From a virus, in the IMG/VR virus record IMGVR_UViG_3300042898_001706, positions 1 through 25,163 of that record: 25,163 bases of DNA. The stretch is one strand, 5' to 3'. This document shows positions 15,093 to 22,280 of the stretch, piece by piece. The position numbers and the translations under genes were made by a program. Under the pieces are notes generated by a model, which was not told the origin of the DNA, ran no database searches, and saw only the letters and a program-made list of their open reading frames with translations. Every line of letters begins with the position of its first letter. Position 1 is the stretch's first letter.

Positions 15093-15366
15093 AATCTTGA
15101 TAATCGCCTGATGTTAGAGCTACTAGGAACTTGTCGAAACACGCCTTGGTCACATTCTGATAAAGTCTCTCTCTTGGAAATTTAATCGAGGTTGGATCGT
15201 AGAGAGACCCATTATGGACTAGGGCCTTATAAGCACTTCTTCCGTCTGACGTCACAGACATTATGATAGCCTTTTCAGGAGTGCATTCTTTCCCTGCTTG
15301 GCCAAAACACTTGGTGACAACGACCGTCTTGCTGATTTGCGATGGATCACTGATGAACTGTGTCAT
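15055..15366 (-). CDS. Hypothetical protein (103 aa)
   Basis: Not recognised. A small soluble protein beginning MTQFISDPSQISKTVVVTK, probably beta-rich in its first 60 residues (TVVVTKCFG, AIIMSVTSDG, YKALVHNGSLYD) and helical at the C terminus (ACFDKFLVALTSGDYQDYEK). The ATG overlaps the stop of the FmdB-like gene as TAATG and follows AGGG with 6 bases of spacing. No active-site pattern can be seen. Confidence 0.55.
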   Translation of the reverse strand: MTQFISDPSQISKTVVVTKCFGQAGKECTPEKAIIMSVTSDGRSAYKALVHNGSLYDPTSIKFPRERLYQNVTKACFDKFLVALTSGDYQDYEKASREYRKSE

Positions 15367-15683
15367 TACTTACCCTCGATAAATTTGATTTTCTGTTTTT
15401 CAGTCATGTTGTTAATCTGGTTGATCTCTTTGATCTTAGCTTTCGCTGCGATCTTCCTATCTTCTTCTGCTGACTGCTTAGAAGAGCCAGCTTTCTTGGT
15501 GTTCTTCTCGGCAAGTTGGCCTAGGGTCTTGATCGACTTGACCTGACCCATAGCGGGAAAGATTAGCCGCTGCAGCCCCATCTTCTTACACTGAGGACAC
15601 TTCTTTTTTACCGGGTCTTTCACCCCCTGATATGTTTCAAACTGATGTTGGCATGCAGAGCATGCATATTCGTATTGAGGCAT
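15366..15683 (-). CDS. FmdB-type zinc-ribbon protein (105 aa)
   Basis: Predicted small zinc-ribbon protein of the FmdB/CxxC_CxxC_SSSS family. The true start is the ATG at 15683 (MPQYEYACSACQHQFE), in a TAATG overlap with the membrane-protein stop; the frame is open for 23 more codons upstream but those are not family-like. Zinc ligands are C8, C11, C29 and C32 (ACSAC and KKCPQC). After the ribbon comes LQRLIFPAMGQVKS and a Lys/Ala-rich helical tail ending KQKIKFIEGK. Family members are short regulatory-type proteins of uncertain biochemistry and occur in many large phages. A role in transcription or in binding nucleic acid is possible but not shown. Confidence 0.8.
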   Translation of the reverse strand: MPQYEYACSACQHQFETYQGVKDPVKKKCPQCKKMGLQRLIFPAMGQVKSIKTLGQLAEKNTKKAGSSKQSAEEDRKIAAKAKIKEINQINNMTEKQKIKFIEGK

Positions 15684-16015
15684 TATGCAACCAAGTAAAA
15701 GAAAAGGTATGTCTGAATAGACGCCATAATCCAGATGACTAAAAGGCTCCATCTAGTGTTCTTCCTGACCATCCACTCAAGGATGTCTGCAGCGGCCAAG
15801 AGTCCGATACACTTAAATGCGACCAGCCTCGAAACATCTATTTTGGGGTCTTCCTGACTAAATATAGTTGCAGGACAAATAGGGGAATCTTCCTTATAGA
15901 TCAGCATTCTGGCCACCAGATTCTGCTCAAATATATGGAGGCTGTCGGCATATTTGACGGTAAGATAAATATCAAAGACGGACACTAGACAGATAAATAA
16001 TACTAGAAATCTCAT
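15683..16015 (-). CDS. Small membrane protein, three predicted TM segments (110 aa)
   Basis: Unknown integral membrane protein. Hydrophobic segments are at about residues 3-20 (FLVLFICLVSVFDIYLTV), 64-80 (LVAFKCIGLLAAADILE) and 89-109 (WSLLVIWIMASIQTYLFFYL). The loop at 21-63 is polar. The start is an ATGA overlap with the previous gene. No lysis genes are adjacent, so I do not call it a holin. Confidence 0.65.
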   Translation of the reverse strand: MRFLVLFICLVSVFDIYLTVKYADSLHIFEQNLVARMLIYKEDSPICPATIFSQEDPKIDVSRLVAFKCIGLLAAADILEWMVRKNTRWSLLVIWIMASIQTYLFFYLVA

Positions 16016-16224
16016 AGCGAGTACTTGACCTTCTCAACTAGATCAAAACCTATAATCTCGCAGTTCTCTGCCTTGATCTGTAGATTCTTCTGGGGCACTT
16101 TCTTATTCACTCTGGTAAGATAGTTTTTAAGTGCTATCTTAGCATTCTTGAGCGACATATAGACATTGTCCCTGTTGGACCTAGTCTTTATCTGTACACC
16201 ATCCTGAAATAGGCGGAATATCAT
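16012..16224 (-). CDS. Hypothetical small basic protein (70 aa)
   Basis: Not recognised. The start at 16224 (MIFRLFQDGVQIKTRSNRDN) is chosen because AGGAG precedes it with 5 bases of spacing; the open frame extends to 16332 but that part lies inside phoH and is not protein-like. The protein is basic, with a probable strand-helix-strand layout: VQIKTRSNRDNVYMSLKNAK, then KNYLTRVNKK, then CEIIGFDLVEKVKYSL. It begins 8 bases after the phoH stop and is coupled to the membrane-protein gene by ATGA. Confidence 0.6.
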   Translation of the reverse strand: MIFRLFQDGVQIKTRSNRDNVYMSLKNAKIALKNYLTRVNKKVPQKNLQIKAENCEIIGFDLVEKVKYSL

Positions 16225-16232
16225 GATAGCTC

Positions 16233-16946
16233 CTAATATGAGCCGAGACCTCTGTAATCGAGTTGTTCTAGGATTCGACCAATGAGTGGATGACGAAGGA
16301 TGTCTGATGAATCGAGATTGACCATACCACACAAGTCTGGTGAGTCAAAGAGCTTCCTCTTGAGATATGATAGTCCGTCTTCTTCTCCACGAAGGTCTTT
16401 CTGATCCGTATCGCCCTCAAAAACCATCTTGCAATTTTCCCCGATTCTCGTAATGGCCATTACCGCTTGCGGCACGGTCATGTTTTGAGCTTCAGTAATA
16501 AGAACAAAACAATTCTTATAGGTGAAACCCCTCATTAGTTCGATAGCCTGAAGACAGATGGTTTCAGACTCAAGGAGTTTTTCTAGCTCGTACTTAGCCC
16601 CAATCAACTCTTCCAGATTGGCCAGAATTGGGGCGAACCATGGCTTTAGTTTATCGATAAGGCTCCCCTTGATCCATGGGAAATCTTTAGTAGATGTAGA
16701 GATCATCGGCCTAGTAACATAGATCTTTTCGTGGGGCTTATTCGGGTCTGACATGTGAGAGATAGCGGTAGACAGAGCCACCAATGATTTCCCACTACCA
16801 GATGGGCCAGAGCAGATAGTGACGTCATTATTTATGATCGAAGAAACATAATCCCTTTGATTGAGCGTTTTGGGCTTAATCAATTTATATTTGGGAGAGG
16901 GAGAGTATGGAATACTTGCTTCTGTTTTAGTTCTTCGACGTGTCAT
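16233..16946 (-). CDS. phoH: PhoH-family ATPase (237 aa)
   Basis: Predicted PhoH-like P-loop ATPase, very common in large and marine phages; the family is linked to RNA metabolism or phosphate stress, but the phage role is unsettled. Walker A is CSGPSGSGKSLVAL (G47 to S54). Other family signatures are KIYVTRPMI, DFPWIKGSLIDKLKPW, MRGFTYKNCF and VFEGDTDQKDL. The Walker B region reads CFVLITEAQNMT where PhoH proteins normally have DEAQN: the aspartate is Thr here, checked in the DNA (ACT). The length is normal for a phage PhoH. The ATG follows GGGG with 5 bases of spacing and overlaps the upstream gene by 20 bases. Confidence 0.92.
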   Translation of the reverse strand: MTRRRTKTEASIPYSPSPKYKLIKPKTLNQRDYVSSIINNDVTICSGPSGSGKSLVALSTAISHMSDPNKPHEKIYVTRPMISTSTKDFPWIKGSLIDKLKPWFAPILANLEELIGAKYELEKLLESETICLQAIELMRGFTYKNCFVLITEAQNMTVPQAVMAITRIGENCKMVFEGDTDQKDLRGEEDGLSYLKRKLFDSPDLCGMVNLDSSDILRHPLIGRILEQLDYRGLGSY

Positions 16947-17262
16947 CTGAACCCCTTAATTTGGCGTACATTTCTGAAAGCTTAAGACCTTCTGTAGTAC
17001 AGGTATACTCTATTCCATTCTCAGTAAATTCTGGCTCTATCAAGCCATCCTCTACTAATTTTGAAGTAATGTACCCATTGACGAGACTACAGATTTCTTC
17101 GTATACTACACTAAATGGAGAATCGACTCCGACCCTATTCATGCAGTAGAGAGTTATTAGTTCCCCACTTAGACCTTCCATCCGATAGTCTTGTATAGAT
17201 TGATTCTCTAAGAGGATCTCTAAGAGCTGCTCGTCATTCACATGATCGGTTATTCTTACCAT
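16927..17262 (-). CDS. Hypothetical winged-helix-like protein (111 aa)
   Basis: Function unknown. The start is the ATG at 17262 in a TGATG overlap with the nrdB stop; GGAG precedes it with 5 bases of spacing, making it better than the in-frame GTG codons just upstream. The C-terminal half, NGYITSKLVEDGLIEPEFTE followed by NGIEYTCTTEGLKLSEMY, has the helix, helix, two-strand wing, helix order of a winged helix-turn-helix domain. The N-terminal half is helical and acidic. It might be a transcription regulator or another DNA-binding protein. Its place between nrdB and phoH does not decide its job. Confidence 0.6.
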   Translation of the reverse strand: MVRITDHVNDEQLLEILLENQSIQDYRMEGLSGELITLYCMNRVGVDSPFSVVYEEICSLVNGYITSKLVEDGLIEPEFTENGIEYTCTTEGLKLSEMYAKLRGSDDTSKN

Positions 17263-18305
17263 CACCACTCCAGTGTAGCGTTAGATAGGTCGTTCTTGTA
17301 TGCCCCAATTTTGTAGGAGATAATCTCTTGCTCTTGTGGGGCAGTCTGTTTGCCTTTACTGTCGGCTTCTAGCCAACTGATTGGGTTCTTAGTACCAAAA
17401 TGCTTCTCAAGACCAGCACCTACGAGTCTCTTGTCTACCAAGGATTCGATGTACTGATGCATAATCTTCTCATTGAGGCCGATCATCCCACCGTCTTTAA
17501 ATAGGTAGGAGGCCCAAGCCTTTTCTTCGACAGCAGCCTCAAGGAACATGGAAGTGGCTTCGGCCTTGCAGGCCTCTGCCACCTCCTGAAAGCCCTCTTT
17601 CTCATTCTCTCGCATGAACTTCAGGATAGTCTGAGTGATGCTCATATGAACTGCTTCGTCGTTGCGGATCAACTTGATGATCTGTGCATTACCGCACATC
17701 TTATTATTCTGCTCAAATGCTAGAGCACAAGCGAAGCTTACATAGAATCTAACAGCCTCAAGAATGTTGGTAGCCATTAGGCCCAAATAGATTCTTTCCT
17801 TGATGGGCCGCTCACTAGCATCAAAATTAAGTGCGTCAAACGCACTCGACACTGAGTTCGCTCTCTTAACAATCTCCTCGTCCTTTAGGACATCGTCAAG
17901 CACTTCAGACGGATTCGGATATACATTGTTAATGAGATAGCTGTATGAGTAGCTGTGCAGCGTTTCAAAAGCCGCCCAGATGTTCATGCAGGCTTCCAAT
18001 TCGGGCAGACTCACATACTGAGTTAGGTTCGGAATAGCCCGAGCGATCACTGAATCCATCATCGTTTGGAACTTCAGATTCGAAGTGAAGATGAATTTCT
18101 CATGCTCACTAAGTAACTTATAGTCTCCAATGTCCTTCGACAGGGAGATTTCTTCGGGTCGCCAGAAAAATCCCAACTGCTTCTTGAAGAGCGTTAAGAA
18201 TATCTCATACTTGCATTTGTCATAGCGTTGTAGGGAGAGTCCCTCTCCTAGGAACATGGGCTGTTTTGTGGTATCGACCACCATCGTATTAAGAACACTA
18301 CGCAT
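17262..18305 (-). CDS. nrdB: Ribonucleotide reductase class I, small subunit (347 aa)
   Basis: Predicted class I RNR beta subunit, which houses the di-metal centre and tyrosyl radical used by NrdA. Numbered from the ATG at 18305, the ligands are D61 (DIGDYKLL), E114 and H117 (FETLHSYSY), E183 (TNILEAVRF), and E217 with H220 (IRNDEAVHM). The radical tyrosine is Y121, in the same H-S-x-S-Y spacing as E. coli Y122, which points to a class Ia-type enzyme. The C-terminal tail (SNATLEW) is the region that docks to NrdA. The open frame begins 18 codons earlier, but the upstream part lies in the preceding gene. The chosen start overlaps that gene by 8 bases and follows a purine-rich AAGAAG. Confidence 0.93.
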   Translation of the reverse strand: MRSVLNTMVVDTTKQPMFLGEGLSLQRYDKCKYEIFLTLFKKQLGFFWRPEEISLSKDIGDYKLLSEHEKFIFTSNLKFQTMMDSVIARAIPNLTQYVSLPELEACMNIWAAFETLHSYSYSYLINNVYPNPSEVLDDVLKDEEIVKRANSVSSAFDALNFDASERPIKERIYLGLMATNILEAVRFYVSFACALAFEQNNKMCGNAQIIKLIRNDEAVHMSITQTILKFMRENEKEGFQEVAEACKAEATSMFLEAAVEEKAWASYLFKDGGMIGLNEKIMHQYIESLVDKRLVGAGLEKHFGTKNPISWLEADSKGKQTAPQEQEIISYKIGAYKNDLSNATLEW

Positions 18306-18567
18306 TTTTCTTCTTCTTGTATCGTACAGTAATTTCGCTATACTGTGGAAAAAAAGCAATTATATGGAATGAAACGAATCGATGTAATTTCTCATCTAGG
18401 TTAGAGAAATCTCTGTTGAATAGAAATTGCATTTTCCTTATATTAAGACAATCATCTTGATCGCGTTTCACATATTCAGCATCGGCCAAGAAGGGCTGCA
18501 ATCCATTGTCTACGTGGTAGTAATACCCATCATGATTTCCTATGCCCTCTATCTCTATTAGCATCAT
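18298..18567 (-). CDS. Hypothetical protein between nrdA and nrdB (89 aa)
   Basis: Not recognised. The chosen ATG at 18567 forms an ATGA overlap with the nrdA C-terminal gene's TGA and has GGAG about 10 bases upstream; ATGs at 18576 and 18564 are alternatives. The protein begins MMLIEIEGIGNHDGYYYHVD, contains KLHRFVSFHIIAFFPQ, and ends in a very basic RYKKKKNA. It has no cysteine cluster, no clear membrane span and no glutaredoxin CxxC. Co-translation with both RNR subunits suggests an RNR-linked role, but this is from position only. Confidence 0.6.
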   Translation of the reverse strand: MMLIEIEGIGNHDGYYYHVDNGLQPFLADAEYVKRDQDDCLNIRKMQFLFNRDFSNLDEKLHRFVSFHIIAFFPQYSEITVRYKKKKNA

Positions 18568-19610
18568 AATGTACATGCTCCACCAACACAGGAGGTATCA
18601 GCCTCCTCATTGTCGTTAGGAGTGTTGTTGTAGTACATGGTACGAAGCCCATACTTGTAAGCATTAATGATATCCTGAACCACTACAGAGATTGGAATTT
18701 CCCCATTTTCGTAGTGATTGTAGTTTAGATATGTGTTAAAACTCATAGACATGTCAACCCACTTTTGGAACGCACCAGCCATCTTGATGCAATTCAGATT
18801 GCTAGTCATATCCCAAGCTATTGTGTATTGTTTCTTATTTTTTGGGTAGTTGGGTGTAAGCACCTTCTTTACCCCATTCTTAGCAATCTTCTCAGTGAGT
18901 AAGGCTCTGATCGGCTCGAATCCATTAGTGGATGAGTGGAGAACACTCGAACTTTCAGCGGGCATAATTGTTGAGAGAGTGCAATTGGATAGACCAGTTC
19001 TTGCGATCTCTGCTCTCAGCCACTCCCAGTCTTGCTTGAGTGGGAACTGGAGGTCATCCGGTAAAGATGAATGGTTGTCAATCGGGAGCCAGCCGCGTGA
19101 GTACTTGGAGGCATAGAAGTCTGGGGCACGATTGAAGAATGGTCCGTCTTCACCTGCCAGTTTCGAAGAAGCGAGAAGTAGGTTATACTGAATATACTCC
19201 ATTAAATCATTTGAGGCCTCAATCGACTCTGGAGTCTCATGGTTCATACCATTCTCTGCTAACCAAGCGGCAAAGTTAGTAATGCCGATTCCTAGGGATC
19301 TCTTTCTTTTACAGAAGAGTTCTGCTGCTGGGAATGGGTATAGTTGGTAGTCTATTAGACTGTTGAGCAGCCTCACGATAGTTTCACACACCTTTGGAAT
19401 TTCTGCGTGCTTGGTCTCAAGCAGATTGATAGAAGAAAGAATACAGATTCCAATTCTGCCATCTTGGCTATCTACAGAAGATAGGGGAGATACGGGTTGT
19501 AGGATTTCGCAGTTATGAACCAATATACCGTTGGCATAGAAATTATGATGATCTTCCGTCTGAATATCAAATACATCTTCGGTTTCTTCAATGGTTTCTA
19601 TTATTAGCAT
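18564..19610 (-). CDS. nrdA: NrdA C-terminal part fused to the C-half of a split intein (348 aa)
   Basis: C-terminal part of class I ribonucleotide reductase large subunit, made as a separate protein. Residues 1-33 are the C-intein (ending GILVHN), and C34 is the first residue of the C-extein (CEILQPVSPLSS). The extein carries the catalytic Glu of the N-x-C-x-E site right after Cys+1, the second redox cysteine in GRIGICILSS, the radical-transfer tyrosines in RTMYYNNTP, and the C-terminal CxxxxC (SCVGGACTL) that is re-reduced by thioredoxin or glutaredoxin. It contains no ATP cone and cannot work alone. Trans-splicing with the upstream 530-aa protein would give a 742-aa NrdA. The start lies inside the endonuclease gene (7-base overlap) behind AAGGG. 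Confidence 0.93.
   Translation of the reverse strand: MLIIETIEETEDVFDIQTEDHHNFYANGILVHNCEILQPVSPLSSVDSQDGRIGICILSSINLLETKHAEIPKVCETIVRLLNSLIDYQLYPFPAAELFCKRKRSLGIGITNFAAWLAENGMNHETPESIEASNDLMEYIQYNLLLASSKLAGEDGPFFNRAPDFYASKYSRGWLPIDNHSSLPDDLQFPLKQDWEWLRAEIARTGLSNCTLSTIMPAESSSVLHSSTNGFEPIRALLTEKIAKNGVKKVLTPNYPKNKKQYTIAWDMTSNLNCIKMAGAFQKWVDMSMSFNTYLNYNHYENGEIPISVVVQDIINAYKYGLRTMYYNNTPNDNEEADTSCVGGACTL
19512..19610 (-). other. Split intein, C-terminal half (33 aa)
   Basis: The protein segment from the ATG to Asn33 reads MLIIETIEETEDVFDIQTED and ends NFYANGILVHN, followed by Cys. It contains intein blocks F and G, with the penultimate His and terminal Asn needed for cyclisation. About 33-36 residues is the usual length of a natural C-intein. 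Its partner is at 20431-20739; together they make a 136-residue mini-intein with no endonuclease domain. Confidence 0.92.
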
Positions 19611-20365
19611 CTTTTAAGTACACCCTTCTGTAGGTTCAATAATTGTATACGTTCGTCGTTTTCGTGTATCTGGTAGTTTCTCACCCCATCATTGTAATAC
19701 TTCCTACCCAATATAGCATCCGAGATCTTCTTTCGAGATTCTAGACTGTATGACCTTTTAGACATGTCAAAGTCAGAATCAGAATATTCAAATCCGAGCA
19801 TACTGAGTTCTATCTTCACCAAGTCGGTGAAATTTTTGAACGAGCCGCCGAATCTATTTTTCGAAAAGCTTTGTGGATAGCTATTCTTCTTAGAGAAAGA
19901 GAACCATTCGTTGCGACCTAAACTACCATATACTATATAGAATTTTACAGCAGCATATATTAGCTCTCGATCTGTAAAACCTGAATGATTTGCGTTTCTC
20001 TCGCCTGTTGATCTTATTGAGAGCTTCTTTATCCAAGAATCTCTCTTCTCCCCTTCCAGCATACTTACACAATCGCCACCGTCTCCTCCCGATGTCAGAT
20101 TGTATCCATACAACTCCTCGTTTGATTTAAACATAGAGATATAATCTCTTTCCTTCTCTAGGGCCTCTTCCCTATACGCTGATTCAAAAAGCACAGTAGA
20201 AACAATATTCGCGACTCCGTACTTTCTGATAGCTCTATGGAAAAAGGTTTCTGATCCAGCATTTGCCAACTGAACATGCTGCCTGAGTCTTACTAGTATC
20301 CCCTTGCCAGTGACCCCAATATATTTTTTACCGTTAATCTCGTGACAATAAACTATGTGTAGCAT
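19604..20365 (-). CDS. GIY-YIG homing endonuclease between the nrdA halves (253 aa)
   Basis: Predicted GIY-YIG endonuclease, probably the homing nuclease of the split-intein insertion. The nuclease domain (about 1-95) shows HIVYCHEINGKKYIGVTG (the GIY and YIG strands; Val-Tyr replaces Ile-Tyr in the first), an Arg-rich helix LVRLRQHVQ, a candidate metal Glu in EEALEKERDYI, and YNLTSGGDGG at its end. The C-terminal part has SLESRKKISDAILGRKYYND followed by GVRNYQI, like NUMOD-type DNA-binding modules of phage homing enzymes. The start at 20365 has GAGG with 6 bases of spacing; an ATG at 20377 is also in frame. A perfect 8-bp hairpin lies directly upstream. The stop overlaps the nrdA C-part start, so that gene may rely on ribosomes from this one. 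Confidence 0.9.
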   Translation of the reverse strand: MLHIVYCHEINGKKYIGVTGKGILVRLRQHVQLANAGSETFFHRAIRKYGVANIVSTVLFESAYREEALEKERDYISMFKSNEELYGYNLTSGGDGGDCVSMLEGEKRDSWIKKLSIRSTGERNANHSGFTDRELIYAAVKFYIVYGSLGRNEWFSFSKKNSYPQSFSKNRFGGSFKNFTDLVKIELSMLGFEYSDSDFDMSKRSYSLESRKKISDAILGRKYYNDGVRNYQIHENDERIQLLNLQKGVLKRC

Positions 20366-20375
20366 TGCGTACCTC

Positions 20376-20403
20376 ATAAGTAGGATGTAAAATCTCTACT
20401 TAT
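20376..20403 (-). promoter_or_regulatory. Hairpin next to the endonuclease ribosome site
   Basis: On the coding strand ATAAGTAG, a 12-base loop and CTACTTAT form a perfect 8-bp stem. The 3' arm ends exactly where the GAGG Shine-Dalgarno sequence of the endonuclease begins and contains two bases of the alternative upstream ATG. In transcripts that include both arms this stem would obstruct ribosome binding. The structure sits in the 62-base gap between the nrdA N-part stop and the endonuclease ATG, one of the larger gaps in the window. Confidence 0.6.
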
Positions 20404-20408
20404 CTATA
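20401..20408 (-). promoter_or_regulatory. Possible late-promoter-like box TATAGATA
   Basis: TATAGATA on the coding strand matches the T4 late-promoter box TATAAATA at 7 of 8 bases. If used with T4 geometry, transcription would start near 20395, just after the 5' arm of the hairpin at 20376-20403. The late transcript would therefore lack the stem and free the ribosome site. The box alone is weak evidence in AT-rich DNA, and this phage's sigma specificity is unknown. Confidence 0.3.
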
Positions 20409-20427
20409 CGCAATATTTCAGCCTACA

Positions 20428-22020
20428 CTAGATTATTTCTAATTCGTCTGTAACTAAAAGGTTCCCGGCTTCGACATACCCTCTGTTTTTTGTGAAAATA
20501 CGATGATCTGCTGTACATCTAAGACTTCGGCCAGATTCAGAGTCTGTTATTTTTATGACCTTAGAATTGCTCTTAGTCTTTTGTACAGCGAGCACTTTAT
20601 CAAAAGTAACAGATTTCCCATCATTAGATGATATTCTGACATCAGTATAATTTGGGAATATCTCTACAAACTCTGACATTTTCACCTTCATGAGCGAGTT
20701 GTCTACTACTACGTCAACCTCGGTGTCTCCAGACAGGCAGCAGAGATTAGTCATCTGGATAAGCTCGTCCCATGATGACTGATTACAACTGTCCATGAAC
20801 ATGATATAAATTCGGCCAGTCTCAAGTCGCTCCTTAGCGATCAAGAACAGCAGGTCTCTCGCCTTTACTGTTTTGGTGAGCCTTAAGGACTTACCCTCAA
20901 CTTCTTCATACTTCTGAGTAAATTCTTTACTGCCCCAATATTGATACAGGTCGGATTCATGAGGGCAAACTAGGGTAACATCTTCATCATTCTTAACCCG
21001 ATCGAAGAAGGTCTTGTCGAGCTGAATGCAATAGTCTAACTTTTTGACCCGATTATCATCAGTCCCACGATTGTTCTTCAGAACAACTACATTCTCAATC
21101 TCATAATGCCACCAAGGCACTGACACTGTAGCTCCACCACCTCTGGTGCCATTCTGGGAGGTTGATTTTACTGTACTCTCCATGACTCGTAGGAATGGAA
21201 CAATCCCAGTAGAGATAACTTCACTATCTCGGATTGGGCAATTTTTGGCTCGAATTCGGCCCATGTTGATGCCAATGCCGCTCCTACGGGCTGTATACTT
21301 ACCTGCGACCATAGAAGAGGTAAAGATAGAGTCTAGACTATCCCCGCAATCAATCAGCACGCAAGAGCTGTAATACTTGGTGCGTGAACGCACACCAGAC
21401 AAAACAGGGGTTGGCAAGTTGATCTTGAACTTTGAGATGTAGTTATATGCCTGCTTGATTAGCTCCATACGATCTTCCCTGCCTGCGTAAAGCACCATAG
21501 GGATAAGCATGAAGGCAAACTGGGGAGTCTCAAAGATCTTCTTGGTAGACCGATCACAGATCAAATACTTCTCAATCATCTGCTGAATACCCGCATGGGT
21601 AAAGCGAAAATCCCTATCATGATTGATCATTTTGTCAATCTTGTGGATTTCTGACTCCGAGTAGGACTCTAGGAGTACGTCATCATAGACCTTCTTGTTC
21701 TTCTTGAGATGGTCTAGGAGGCGAGGTGGCAAATTACCTCCCCATACTTCCTTTCGGAGAGCGTACAGTCTAAGACGGGCTGCAACGAACTGATAGTTCG
21801 GAGCGTCTTCGCTGATCAGATTGTAGGCGGACTGAATCAAAACCTCCTGAATATCCTTCGTCTTGATCTTATTCGAGATACTAAGCTTGGCATTCATCGC
21901 GACATCGCTAGGGCTAACGTCGGAAACACCCTCACATGCCCACTCTAGTACCTTATTAACCTTCTCCGCATCAAACTCCTCCATCTTCCCGTTACGCTTC
22001 TTGACCAACAAATCTGTCAT
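20428..22020 (-). CDS. nrdA: NrdA N-terminal part fused to the N-half of a split intein (530 aa)
   Basis: N-terminal part of class I ribonucleotide reductase large subunit. An ATP-cone domain opens the protein (LVKKRNGKMEEFDAEKVNKV), which is the allosteric activity site. Catalytic-barrel signatures follow: YYSSCVLIDCGDSLDSI (first redox cysteine, C220), ARRSGIGINMGRIRA, SQNGTRGGGATVS and LKNNRGTDDNRVKKLDY. The extein ends MTNLC427, where C427 matches the thiyl-radical cysteine (E. coli C439, in NLCLE). From C428 (CLSGDTEV) to the stop is the N-intein. The ATG follows AGGG with 6 bases of spacing. This protein lacks the catalytic Glu and the C-terminal cysteines, which are in the separate gene at 18564-19610, so activity should need protein trans-splicing (427 plus 315 extein residues). 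Confidence 0.94.
   Translation of the reverse strand: MTDLLVKKRNGKMEEFDAEKVNKVLEWACEGVSDVSPSDVAMNAKLSISNKIKTKDIQEVLIQSAYNLISEDAPNYQFVAARLRLYALRKEVWGGNLPPRLLDHLKKNKKVYDDVLLESYSESEIHKIDKMINHDRDFRFTHAGIQQMIEKYLICDRSTKKIFETPQFAFMLIPMVLYAGREDRMELIKQAYNYISKFKINLPTPVLSGVRSRTKYYSSCVLIDCGDSLDSIFTSSMVAGKYTARRSGIGINMGRIRAKNCPIRDSEVISTGIVPFLRVMESTVKSTSQNGTRGGGATVSVPWWHYEIENVVVLKNNRGTDDNRVKKLDYCIQLDKTFFDRVKNDEDVTLVCPHESDLYQYWGSKEFTQKYEEVEGKSLRLTKTVKARDLLFLIAKERLETGRIYIMFMDSCNQSSWDELIQMTNLCCLSGDTEVDVVVDNSLMKVKMSEFVEIFPNYTDVRISSNDGKSVTFDKVLAVQKTKSNSKVIKITDSESGRSLRCTADHRIFTKNRGYVEAGNLLVTDELEII
20431..20739 (-). other. Split intein, N-terminal half (103 aa)
   Basis: Residues 428-530 of the N-part protein. 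Block A is CLSGDTEVDVVVD with Cys1; block B is GRSLRCTADHRIF with the T-x-x-H pair (T503, H506). The segment ends VTDELEII at the stop codon, where natural N-inteins end. Length and sequence resemble the NrdA split inteins described from marine metagenomes. The cognate C-half is at 19512-19610. Confidence 0.92.
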
Positions 22021-22061
22021 ATTCTTCCCTAGTAAAAATGAGGTGCATAGATTAATACGCC

Positions 22062-22280
22062 CTAGCTGGGCGGCGGGATCTTCTTAAATTTGGAAATCAT
22101 GGGGAATCCGAAATGTCCCAGCAAAATACAGAAAACACCATAGGCAACTGGACTAATGTTCACTAGGTCTACTATGAACTGACTGATAGAAGCGTCCGTC
22201 TTACCAGCAGAACAAACCCAAGCATCATAGATTCCAAGAATCACAAAAGTAGCCAGAACTACGATCCTAGTTGTGTTCAT
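22062..22280 (-). CDS. Small membrane protein, two TM segments (72 aa)
   Basis: Unknown. Two hydrophobic spans at about 4-22 (TRIVVLATFVILGIYDAWV) and 44-62 (PVAYGVFCILLGHFGFPMI) flank a short polar loop; the tail KFKKIPPPS is basic. This topology occurs in many small phage membrane proteins, including some holins, but there is no endolysin nearby and the gene lies before nrdA. It has a strong ribosome site (GGAGG, 6 bases) and overlaps the ATP-grasp gene by 14 bases. Confidence 0.65.
   Translation of the reverse strand: MNTTRIVVLATFVILGIYDAWVCSAGKTDASISQFIVDLVNISPVAYGVFCILLGHFGFPMISKFKKIPPPS

Noticed and set aside
18306-18359. N-terminal extension of NrdB to 18359
   Set aside because: The extra 18 residues lie in the preceding gene and do not look like NrdB; the ATG at 18305 gives the usual N terminus and spacing.
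22062-22280. Holin function for the small two-TM protein (also 24192-24401)
   Set aside because: Topology alone is not diagnostic and no endolysin or spanin gene is near.
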